This document shows, one piece after another, positions 6,996 through 14,573 of a stretch of DNA of 25,584 nucleotides; the stretch's first letter is position 1; every line of letters begins with the position of its first letter. The stretch comes from Desulfobacterales bacterium HSG17 (GTDB lineage: Bacteria > Desulfobacterota > Desulfobacteria > Desulfobacterales > Desulfococcaceae). The notes under the pieces were generated by a model. It saw nothing but the letters and a program-made list of their open reading frames with translations, did no database searches and was not told the DNA's origin. The stretch is taken from assembly GCA_030377945.1 (NCBI GenBank), contig JAUCGD010000028.1:1-25584 (forward strand), in the 5' to 3' direction. A program made the translations under genes and the position numbers.

Positions 6996-8456
6996 ATGGG
7001 TATTTCAGTAGGAATAGATTTGGGGACAACAAACTCGGCGTGTTGTGCTTTGATAAACGGGAAATTTAAATTTTTAAAATTCAGAGGTAAAGAACTTCTG
7101 CCTTCAGCAATTTTATGGCAAGATGGGAAATTAACTGTCGGTGAAAAAGCGCGCAAAAAATCTGTAATCTATTCAGATAATTTTATCAAATCGTCAAAAA
7201 CTTTTATGGGAAATTTTAAAAAAAAATGGACAATTGAAGATAGAAATTTTTCGACTACAGATGTTGCCAGCGAAATATTAAGCCATATCAAAAAAGCAGC
7301 TGAAAAATACTTTGAAACAAATCAAAAAATCACATCTGTTATTACAGTTCCAGCTTATTTTACTGCAAACCAGATTAACGAGACAAAAATTGCTGGAGAA
7401 AATGCTGGTTTTATAGTCAAACAGATTATTACAGAACCTGTAGCAGCAGCAATTGCCTATGGATTTGAAGACCAAATAAATCAAAAAATTTTTGTGGTTG
7501 ATATCGGTGGTGGGACTTTTGATGTCTCAATTTTAGAAATAGATGGAAACAAATATCAAACCCTTGCTATTGAAGGAGATAATAAGCTTGGCGGAGATAA
7601 TTTTGATGAAGTTATATTGGAGATGTGCTTCAAAAAAATTCGTCAGACAGCAGGTCTTGACTTATCAAGCATGGAGAAAACAGCACTTCCAAAAAATGAT
7701 TTTCTTCAAGCAAGACAAAGATTGATTATAGAATCTGAAATAAAAAAAATAGAACTAAGTGAAGTTGAAAATGTTGAAATTGAAATACCTAATCTATTCA
7801 ATTATAAAGAAAAACCCTATAATTTTTCACTTTCACTTTCAAGGGATGAATTTCAAGAAGAGGCAAAGTATCTTTTAAATAAAATCAGGCGAACAATAAA
7901 AAAGTGTATTGACGACGTTTCCATTAGTTCTTCAGACATAGACAAGGTTATTTTGGTTGGCGGAACATCTTACATGCCAATAATTCAAAATTATATCAAA
8001 GAATTATTCGGGCAAAAACCATATTCAGACATGGATTTATCAAAATTAGTTGCTATGGGAGCAGCTTTAGTTGCAGATAATGAGAACGATACAATTAAGG
8101 TGCGAGATATAATCTCACATTCACTAGGCATTGAAATAATTGGAAAGGAATTTGCAAGAATATTATATAAAAATGATAATTATCCTATTTCTAAATCAGA
8201 AATATTTACGACAACTGTTGATTATCAAGAAAACATTGATGTTAGGGTTTTTGAAGGAGAAGATGAAAAATTTGTTGATAACAACGAATTCTACGGGAAC
8301 TTTATTTTGAATGAAATTGAACGAGCAAGAGCTGGAAGCCCCCAAATTGAGGTATCCTTTATGTTTGATAGAAGTCGCGATTTACATGTTATAGCAAAGG
8401 ATTTAAGAACTGGCTCAAAAAAATCTAAGACAATAAAAATTGATAAAAATATGTGA
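6996..8456 (+). CDS. Hsp70-like ATPase 3 (lidless, canonical SBD-beta)
   Basis: A 486-residue Hsp70, the most DnaK-like of the three. Motifs are GIDLGTTNSA (residues 6-15), SSKTFMGN with a lysine at the DnaK K70 position (K68), VPAYFTANQ, ITEPVAAAIAYG, DIGGGTFDV (from D169), LGGDNFDE and VILVGGTSY (G322). The C-terminal part (about 366-486) keeps SBD-beta landmarks: ISHSLGIEI, FTTTVDYQENIDVRVFEGE, FILNEIERARAG, and a late IEVSF strand. The protein then stops, so there is no helical lid. The ATG at 6996 is preferred (GGGAG at 6980-6984, 11 nt upstream). A GTG at 6984 would add four residues but lacks a Shine-Dalgarno. It is the last gene of the operon and probably holds unfolded or exposed hydrophobic peptide with weak, fast-exchange binding. 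Confidence 0.93.
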   Translation: MGISVGIDLGTTNSACCALINGKFKFLKFRGKELLPSAILWQDGKLTVGEKARKKSVIYSDNFIKSSKTFMGNFKKKWTIEDRNFSTTDVASEILSHIKKAAEKYFETNQKITSVITVPAYFTANQINETKIAGENAGFIVKQIITEPVAAAIAYGFEDQINQKIFVVDIGGGTFDVSILEIDGNKYQTLAIEGDNKLGGDNFDEVILEMCFKKIRQTAGLDLSSMEKTALPKNDFLQARQRLIIESEIKKIELSEVENVEIEIPNLFNYKEKPYNFSLSLSRDEFQEEAKYLLNKIRRTIKKCIDDVSISSSDIDKVILVGGTSYMPIIQNYIKELFGQKPYSDMDLSKLVAMGAALVADNENDTIKVRDIISHSLGIEIIGKEFARILYKNDNYPISKSEIFTTTVDYQENIDVRVFEGEDEKFVDNNEFYGNFILNEIERARAGSPQIEVSFMFDRSRDLHVIAKDLRTGSKKSKTIKIDKNM

Positions 8457-8657
8457 AGATCAAAAATCTTGTTTAGCTATCCACTTAAGCCGAGACATCC
8501 TGATTTTAAAGGATTTCTTGCAACAAATTGTTGGGCTTTAAATAGCAGAAGCAAAGTCCCGTTTGAATTGAAAAATGAAAAAATTTCCACTACTTTTATA
8601 AATTAAGAAATCACTGTCGAAAACAGCGTAATAACTCTCTGGTTTAAAAAAAACGAC

Positions 8658-8773
8658 TATAGCTCCGGTCATATGAATTGATACTCGTTTTTAGATTCCT
8701 GGCCTAATAATATCAGAATGTTAGCTTGATATTTTACGATATTTTGGTATCAATTCATGTGACCGGAGCTATA
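8658..8773. repeat. 27-bp inverted repeat around a 62-nt loop (MITE-like)
   Basis: Left arm 8658-8684 and right arm 8747-8773 are reverse complements except at one position (T8672 opposite G8759, a G-U pair in RNA). The core is TAGCTCCGGTCA. Total length is about 116 bp with no coding capacity. This suits a miniature inverted-repeat element or an IS-end remnant. As RNA it would form a long stem, but the 62-nt loop and lack of a T-run argue against an ordinary terminator. Confidence 0.8.
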
Positions 8774-8779
8774 AGGGAT

Positions 8780-8808
8780 TTGACTTTAGGTTTATACAAA
8801 TCTGTAAC
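8780..8808 (+). promoter_or_regulatory. Possible sigma-70 promoter of the plsC-sfsA-dnaE operon
   Basis: TTGACT (8780-8785) and TGTAAC (8803-8808) are separated by 17 nt, about 25 nt upstream of the plsC start codon and just after the inverted repeat. The -10 matches consensus at four of six positions. Assignment is by motif only. Confidence 0.4.
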
Positions 8809-8832
8809 TCAAAATATCAGCCAAGGAGGCAA

Positions 8833-9648
8833 ATGGACAGAAAGCAGTTCTGGAACGTATTAAGAAAAGATTTCAAATACCAGACCCGGAAAGCAAAACA
8901 ACTTTATATTGAAAAAATTCCTAATGGACCGACATTTTTTTATTATTCTAAAATAATGAAGGTTGTATTTAATCATGGCATAATTGCAGGACAAAATAAT
9001 TATTCCCGTGAAATATGGATTAACGGTTCATGGGAAATGATTAATATTGCCGAATCTGCCGGAGCTAGGGTGTGTGTATCAGGTCTGGAAAATGTTTCTG
9101 AATATAAAGGGCCTCTGGTTTATATTTCTAATCATATGAGTATGGTAGATGCTTTTTTTCTGCCCGGGTTTTTGCTGGGCTTTAATGATGTTACTTTTGT
9201 TATAAAACAGGATTTGCTTTATTATCCGCTTTTTGGCAATGTGATGCAGGCAGTAAATCCTATTGCTGTTACCCGCAAAAATCCCCGTGAAGATTTAAAA
9301 ACCGTATTAAATGAAGGTCTGAAAAGACTTTCAAGGGGATGTTCAGTTATTGTATTTCCCCAGGCTACAAGAAGCCATATTTTTGATGCTTCAAAATTCA
9401 ATTCCCTGGGTATTAAACTTGCCCGTAAAGCCGGGGTTCCGGTTGTTCCAGTGGCTTTGAAAACAGATTTTCAGGGATATGGAAAATATATTAAAGATAT
9501 GGGAAAGATTGATCCCGCAAAAACCATTTATATACAATTTGGTAAACATATGGACATCAAAGGCAAAGGCCAGAAAACCCATGAACATATAATTAAATTT
9601 ATTTCAGAAAATGTAAGGCAATGGGGTGGAGAAGTTAAGAATGTCTAA
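8833..9648 (+). CDS. Lysophospholipid acyltransferase (PlsC-like, LPLAT family)
   Basis: A 271-residue glycerolipid acyltransferase-type protein that would transfer an acyl chain to a lysophospholipid or 1-acylglycerol-3-phosphate at the inner membrane. The catalytic NHxxxxD motif is NHMSMVD (residues 100-106). The usual FPEGTRS substrate-binding block appears as FPQATRS (175-181), where the glutamate is replaced by glutamine, followed by ARKAGVPVVPVAL. The Glu-to-Gln change suggests a different acceptor from phosphatidic-acid synthesis, so I give no gene symbol. AAGGAGG (8823-8829) precedes the ATG. It is the first gene of a four-gene operon and overlaps sfsA by 8 nt. Confidence 0.85.
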   Translation: MDRKQFWNVLRKDFKYQTRKAKQLYIEKIPNGPTFFYYSKIMKVVFNHGIIAGQNNYSREIWINGSWEMINIAESAGARVCVSGLENVSEYKGPLVYISNHMSMVDAFFLPGFLLGFNDVTFVIKQDLLYYPLFGNVMQAVNPIAVTRKNPREDLKTVLNEGLKRLSRGCSVIVFPQATRSHIFDASKFNSLGIKLARKAGVPVVPVALKTDFQGYGKYIKDMGKIDPAKTIYIQFGKHMDIKGKGQKTHEHIIKFISENVRQWGGEVKNV

Positions 9649-10402
9649 TAAAACTCCCAGGCTGGACTGGCCTGAACTTATTAAAGGAAAACTTGTTAAA
9701 CGTTATAAACGTTTTTTAGCTGATATTGAGTTATCTGATGGAAATATAATAACAGCCCATTGTGCAAATTCAGGTAAAATGACAGAATGCTGCACTTCTG
9801 GACAGCCTGTATGGTTATCTTATCATGATAACCCCAAAAGAAAATTGAAATATACCTGGGAATTGATACAAATGGCCACATCTTTAGTTGGTGTAAATAC
9901 CCAGGTTCCCAACCGCCTTGTGTCCATGTCTGTTGAATCAGGAGCAGTTAAAGAACTTGCAGGTTATGAAAATATAAAACGCGAAGTAAAAACCGGGGAT
10001 AATTCAAGGCTTGATATTCTTTTGACAAAAGAAAATTCAGAACAATGCTTTATTGAAGTAAAAAACTGCACTTTGGTAAAAGACCGGATAGCTCAATTTC
10101 CTGATGCTGTTACCAAAAGAGGCCATAAACATCTGGTTGAAATGCAGAAACTCACAGCATCCGGTATTCGCTGCGTAATGTTTTACCTGATTCAAAGAAC
10201 AGATGCAGATGTTTTTAAACCTGCTGATTCCATTGACCCTGAATATGGGAAAGAATTAAGAAAAGCTGTGAAAAACGGTGTTGAAATCCTGGCTTATGAT
10301 ACAGGTATTGATCTTAAAGGTATATGGTTGAATCGCAGGATTTCTTGTGAGTTGGATTCCGATACTAAACTGTTGACTAAAACACAAAGCGAGAAAAAAT
10401 GA
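9641..10402 (+). CDS. sfsA: SfsA family DNA/RNA nuclease-like protein
   Basis: 253 residues matching the SfsA (sugar fermentation stimulation) family along its whole length: an OB-like N-terminal part (VKRYKRFLADIEL, AHCANSGKM) and a PD-(D/E)xK-like core (RLDILLT followed by CFIEVKNCTL), then FPDAVTKRGHKHL. The cellular role of the family is poorly settled; older work linked it to maltose gene regulation, and the fold suggests a nuclease. The ATG at 9641 is chosen because GGAG (9628-9631) lies 9 nt upstream; a GTG at 9626 would add five residues. Its stop overlaps the dnaE start (ATGA). Confidence 0.93.
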   Translation: MSNKTPRLDWPELIKGKLVKRYKRFLADIELSDGNIITAHCANSGKMTECCTSGQPVWLSYHDNPKRKLKYTWELIQMATSLVGVNTQVPNRLVSMSVESGAVKELAGYENIKREVKTGDNSRLDILLTKENSEQCFIEVKNCTLVKDRIAQFPDAVTKRGHKHLVEMQKLTASGIRCVMFYLIQRTDADVFKPADSIDPEYGKELRKAVKNGVEILAYDTGIDLKGIWLNRRISCELDSDTKLLTKTQSEKK

Positions 10403-13400
10403 CCTCCCAAAATATTGATTTTGTCCATCTTCATCTGCATACCCAATACAGTCTTTTAGACGGGGCTATCCGTATTGATGCCCTGCTTAAACGGGCTAAG
10501 GAATTTGGTATGGATACTGTGGCTGTCACTGACCACGGCACCATGTTCGGGGCAGTTGAATTTTATGAAAAAGCCAATAAAGCAGGTATAAAGCCCATTG
10601 TAGGCTGTGAATGTTACCTGGCTCCCAGAAAGCTCAGTGATAAAACACCTATTGACAGTAAAGGATTGTGTCACCTGGTTTTGCTGGCAAAAAACCAGGA
10701 AGGGTATAAAAACCTCTGCAAACTGGCAAGTATCGGTCAGTTGGAAGGATTTTATTATAAACCCAGGATAGATAAAAATGTTTTAAAAGAATACAGCAAA
10801 GGTCTTGTTGCATCATCTGCGTGCCTTCATGGAGAGATTCCCAGGCTGCTAAAAGATGATAAAATTGAGCAGGCTGATGAAGCTGCCCGGTTTTACCTGG
10901 AGGTATTTGGAGAGGATAATTTTTACCTGGAAGTTCAGCATAATGGAATTCCTGTTCAGGAAAAGGTAAACCAGGGGCTTCTTGATATGAGTCAGAGGCT
11001 TTCCATTCCTTTGATTGCAACCAATGACTGTCATTATCTGGATAAAGAGGATGTGCGGGCCCATGATGTGCTGCTATGTATTCAAACAGGGAAAACCGTT
11101 AATGATCCAGGCCGGTTTAAATTTGCAACAGATGAACTTTATTTTAAATCAGGCCGGGAAATGCAGGCCCAGCTTGGTCAGTATCCTGATGCATTGTCAA
11201 ATACCCTAGAAATTGCAAAGCAATGTGCAATTGAATTTGATTTTAATACCTATCATTTTCCCCAGTTTTCATGTGAAGCTGATCTTTCGGTTGATGATAT
11301 GTTTGAAAAAAAAGCCAGGCAAGGTTTTGCTGACCGAATAGAACAAATTAAAGTTAAAAATCCTGATATAGATGAAAAAGTTTACCTGGAACGACTTGAT
11401 TATGAAATCGGCATAATTAACCAGATGGGTTTTCCAGGATATTTTCTTATTGTTGGTGATTTTATTCAATATGGAAAGGAAAACGGGGTTCCGGTTGGAC
11501 CTGGGCGAGGCAGTGCTGCCGGAAGTATGGTTGCTTACAGTATGGGAATTACAGACCTTGATCCCATTGAGCACGGCCTTATTTTTGAACGTTTTTTAAA
11601 CCCGGCCCGTATAAGTATGCCTGATATTGATGTGGATTTCTGCATTAACGGCAGGGAAAAAGTATTTAAATATGTAGTTGAGAGATATGGGGGCGGCGAT
11701 TATGTTGCACAGATTATCACATTTGGAAAACTTAAACCCCGTGCTGTGATCCGGGATGTGGGACGTGCCCTTGATATTTCTTTAAAAGAAGTTGATGCCA
11801 TTGCAAAAATGATTCCTGAAGTTCTTAATATCGGTCTTGAGGATGCACTTGAACAGGAGCCAAAGATTTTGGAACTGGCTGATAAAGATCCGAAAATCGC
11901 TGACCTGATAAAAATCTGCAAAACCCTTGAAGGACTGCCCCGCCACGCTTCCACCCATGCAGCCGGTGTTGTTATCGGTGATAAACCCCTTGTTGAGTAT
12001 CTTCCATTATATAAAGGTAAAAAAGGTGAAGTTGTAACCCAGTTTGACATGAAGCGGGTTGAACAGATCGGACTTGTTAAATTTGACTTTCTTGGACTGC
12101 GAAACCTTACTGTCATTGAAAATACTTTGCAATTAATAGAATCAGGAGGAAAGCCAAGGCCAGATCTGCTTCTTATAGATTTTGAAGATCCAAAAACCTA
12201 TAAGCTCCTTTCGGCCGGTGATACAACAGGGGTGTTCCAGCTTGAAAGCTCTGGCATGAAAGAACTGCTGACACGGCTTCGGCCAGCCTGTTTTGATGAT
12301 GTTACAGCTCTTGTAGCCCTGTACCGTCCTGGACCGTTGGACAGCGGCATGGTTGATGATTATGTGGAACGTAAACACGGCCGTCAGGAAGTCAGCTATC
12401 TTGTGCCTGAACTGGAACCACTGCTCAAGGAAACATACGGGGTTATTTTGTATCAGGAGCAGGTCATGAAGATTGCAGGTACCCTGGCAAGCTATTCAAT
12501 GGCTGAAGCTGACGGTCTGCGAAAAGCAATGGGTAAAAAAATTGTTGAAATCATGGCACAGCACCGTGAACGTTTTACCAAAGGAGCTGTTGAAAACGGA
12601 TTCCCTGAAGATAAGATTACCCAGCTTTTTGACTTAATGGAAAAATTCGGAGGATATGGATTTAACAAGAGTCACAGTGCTGCCTATGCTTTAATAGCTT
12701 ATCAGACAGCCTGGCTCAAAACCCATTATCCTTTGGAGTTTATGGCCTCGCTTCTTACCTGTGAAATGGGAAATATTGACAGTGTTGTCAAATTTATTGC
12801 TGAATGCAGAAGTCACAGTATAGAAGTTCTTCCTCCTGATATTAATGAAAGTTTTAAGGAATTTAACGTTGATAACGGGAAAATACGATTTGGTCTGGTT
12901 GCAGTTAAAAACGTAGGTGAAAATGCAATAGATGCAATTATCAAGGCCAGGGAAGAGTTTGGCAGATTTTCCTCTTTATATGAATTCTGTGAGCGGGTTG
13001 ACCTGAAAAAGATTAATAAGCGTGTTATGGAAAATCTGATTCAATGCGGTGCATTTGATTCAACAGGTGCTCACCGTGCTCAAATGATGGCAGCCCTGGA
13101 AGAAGCCCTTGATTATGGGCAGCGTATTCAAAGGGAAAAAAACAGTCCCCAGATGGGACTTTTTGACATGGCAGTTGATTCTCAGCCTGTAAACCCCCCT
13201 TCCCTGCCCCTGATTACTGAGTGGGATGAAAAGCAGGTTCTGACCCTGGAAAAAGAGTCCCTGGGATTTTACATTACCGGACATCCCCTGGGAGCTTATG
13301 AAAAAATTTTAAATAAATTTACCAATGCAGATACCCTGTCAATAAAGGAAAAAAATGACGGGGAACCAGTTCGTATCTGCGGAATTATTACAAATATCAA

Positions 13401-13923
13401 AGCCATTAAAACCAAAAAAGGGGATGATATGGCTTTTGTTACTAGCGAAGATATGACAGGGATTATTGAAACCATAGTGTTTCCATCTGTTTATGAGCTA
13501 TTTTCCGAAATATTGATAATTGATACACCTGTTATTATTGAGGGGCAGTTACAGAAAAATGAAAAAAATGTGAATATTCTGGCAGATAAAATAATTTCCA
13601 TTGATAAAGCAGAAGAAACATGGAGTGCAAGTGTTCATATCAACCTTGATATTACAAAAACAGACAGGGATATGCTTATTAAACTAAAGGAAATTTTTGA
13701 TAATCATCAAGGAAACTGCCCCGGATATATTCATTTGCTTGATCCTGAAAAAACTGAAACCATAATATCCTTATCTGAAAATATTCAACTGGCAGCAGGT
13801 GAAAAATTAAACTGTGAAGTGAATGCAATTCTTGGGTATAGTGCTGTTGAAACATCATGTAAGGCAGCTGCAACCTCAATTACATCAGAGAGAAAAGGTA
13901 AAAACGGAAATTTCAGGAAATAA
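10399..13923 (+). CDS. dnaE: DNA polymerase III alpha subunit
   Basis: The replicative polymerase subunit, 1174 residues, within the normal size of DnaE1-type enzymes. Order of domains: PHP (HLHLHTQYS at 10-18, TDHG, VGCE, NDCHY all retained), polymerase core with GPGRGSAAGS and the catalytic PDIDVDF (D409, D411) plus KFDFLGLRN (D563), tau-binding/fingers region, helix-hairpin-helix region, and a C-terminal OB fold (VRICGIITNIK). The PHP motifs look complete, unlike the degenerate E. coli domain, so a metal-dependent activity there is possible. It is coupled to sfsA by a 4-nt overlap and followed after one base by the thiamine pyrophosphokinase gene. Placement in one operon with lipid and cofactor genes suggests a growth-linked transcript. 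Confidence 0.98.
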   Translation: MTSQNIDFVHLHLHTQYSLLDGAIRIDALLKRAKEFGMDTVAVTDHGTMFGAVEFYEKANKAGIKPIVGCECYLAPRKLSDKTPIDSKGLCHLVLLAKNQEGYKNLCKLASIGQLEGFYYKPRIDKNVLKEYSKGLVASSACLHGEIPRLLKDDKIEQADEAARFYLEVFGEDNFYLEVQHNGIPVQEKVNQGLLDMSQRLSIPLIATNDCHYLDKEDVRAHDVLLCIQTGKTVNDPGRFKFATDELYFKSGREMQAQLGQYPDALSNTLEIAKQCAIEFDFNTYHFPQFSCEADLSVDDMFEKKARQGFADRIEQIKVKNPDIDEKVYLERLDYEIGIINQMGFPGYFLIVGDFIQYGKENGVPVGPGRGSAAGSMVAYSMGITDLDPIEHGLIFERFLNPARISMPDIDVDFCINGREKVFKYVVERYGGGDYVAQIITFGKLKPRAVIRDVGRALDISLKEVDAIAKMIPEVLNIGLEDALEQEPKILELADKDPKIADLIKICKTLEGLPRHASTHAAGVVIGDKPLVEYLPLYKGKKGEVVTQFDMKRVEQIGLVKFDFLGLRNLTVIENTLQLIESGGKPRPDLLLIDFEDPKTYKLLSAGDTTGVFQLESSGMKELLTRLRPACFDDVTALVALYRPGPLDSGMVDDYVERKHGRQEVSYLVPELEPLLKETYGVILYQEQVMKIAGTLASYSMAEADGLRKAMGKKIVEIMAQHRERFTKGAVENGFPEDKITQLFDLMEKFGGYGFNKSHSAAYALIAYQTAWLKTHYPLEFMASLLTCEMGNIDSVVKFIAECRSHSIEVLPPDINESFKEFNVDNGKIRFGLVAVKNVGENAIDAIIKAREEFGRFSSLYEFCERVDLKKINKRVMENLIQCGAFDSTGAHRAQMMAALEEALDYGQRIQREKNSPQMGLFDMAVDSQPVNPPSLPLITEWDEKQVLTLEKESLGFYITGHPLGAYEKILNKFTNADTLSIKEKNDGEPVRICGIITNIKAIKTKKGDDMAFVTSEDMTGIIETIVFPSVYELFSEILIIDTPVIIEGQLQKNEKNVNILADKIISIDKAEETWSASVHINLDITKTDRDMLIKLKEIFDNHQGNCPGYIHLLDPEKTETIISLSENIQLAAGEKLNCEVNAILGYSAVETSCKAAATSITSERKGKNGNFRK

Positions 13924-13924
13924 A

Positions 13925-14572
13925 ATGCGGGTAATAATATTTGCAAATGGTGAATTTAATGGTGTTTCCAGGGAATTGATAAAATCAGGGAATTATATTA
14001 TTGCAGCAGATGGAGGCGCTCTCCACTGTATTGGCATGAAAATAATTCCTGATGTGGTAATAGGGGATTTTGATTCATTATCTTCTGAAAATATAATAAA
14101 CCTTCAGGAATCTGGAGCTGACATCTTGAGATTTCCTGCAAAAAAAGATCAGACAGATCTGGAACTGGCTTTGGAACATGCTGTTTTGCAGGGTGCAAAA
14201 GAAATTATAATACTGGGCGCTTTGGGCGGACGCTGGGACATGACTTTTTCCAATGTGCTGCTCATGGCAAAACTCAGTTATTCAGACTGTTTGGTCCGTG
14301 TTATTGATGAATATAATGAGATTGTTTTGATAAAAACAGGAGAGCGTATTAAATTGTCAGGCAGAAAAGGCGATACGCTTTCCCTTATTCCCTTAGCAGG
14401 AGATGCCCTGGGAATAACAACAGAAGGTCTGGAATATCCTCTTGACAGTGATAAACTTTCTTTTGGCTCTCCAAGAGGTGTCAGTAATGTAATGCTTGGA
14501 CAAAAAGCCGGTGTACATATAAAACAGGGAACTCTCCTTTGTTTGTTAACGCATAAAGCAAATGAACGGTGA
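13925..14572 (+). CDS. Thiamine pyrophosphokinase
   Basis: 215 residues, thiamine diphosphokinase family, which transfers pyrophosphate from ATP to thiamine to make the cofactor TPP. Visible motifs: AADGG (D29), IGDFDS (46-51), KKDQTDLELAL (73-83), GALGGRWDM (98-106; more often GGRxDH), and a C-terminal beta domain with GDTLSLIP and SNVMLG. The ATG at 13925 is selected because it follows the dnaE stop by one base and has AGGA at 13915-13918; an earlier in-frame ATG lies inside dnaE. No TPP riboswitch is seen nearby. It is the last gene of the plsC operon. Its stop is one base from the stop of the opposing diguanylate cyclase gene. Confidence 0.92.
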   Translation: MRVIIFANGEFNGVSRELIKSGNYIIAADGGALHCIGMKIIPDVVIGDFDSLSSENIINLQESGADILRFPAKKDQTDLELALEHAVLQGAKEIIILGALGGRWDMTFSNVLLMAKLSYSDCLVRVIDEYNEIVLIKTGERIKLSGRKGDTLSLIPLAGDALGITTEGLEYPLDSDKLSFGSPRGVSNVMLGQKAGVHIKQGTLLCLLTHKANER

Positions 14573-14573
14573 T

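Larger units (their letters stand above)
3..8456 (+). other. Multi-Hsp70 operon (incomplete on the left)
   Basis: Genes in one direction with overlaps of 1-8 nt or short gaps: GrpE-like tail, Hsp70-1, HTH/coiled-coil protein, Hsp70-2, helical protein (split), Hsp70-3. The block is visibly richer in A and T than the downstream dnaE operon. That composition and the unknown genes suggest horizontal acquisition. The operon promoter lies outside the window. Confidence 0.7.
8457..8832. other. Gene-free junction between the Hsp70 operon and the plsC operon
   Basis: 376 bp without a convincing gene. The first 150 bp (to a TAA at 8604-8606) stay open in the frame of Hsp70-3 after its TGA, encoding about 49 codons of unrecognised sequence with no good start. 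After that come a long inverted repeat (8658-8773) and a promoter-like pair of hexamers (8780-8808). Confidence 0.6.

Noticed and set aside
1..8456. Housekeeping grpE-dnaK-dnaJ operon
   Set aside because: No J-domain gene is seen, there are three short lidless Hsp70s rather than one of about 640 residues, and the partner genes are unknown.
13860..13930. TPP riboswitch upstream of thiamine pyrophosphokinase
   Set aside because: The gene follows dnaE after one base; no THI-box-like sequence is visible.
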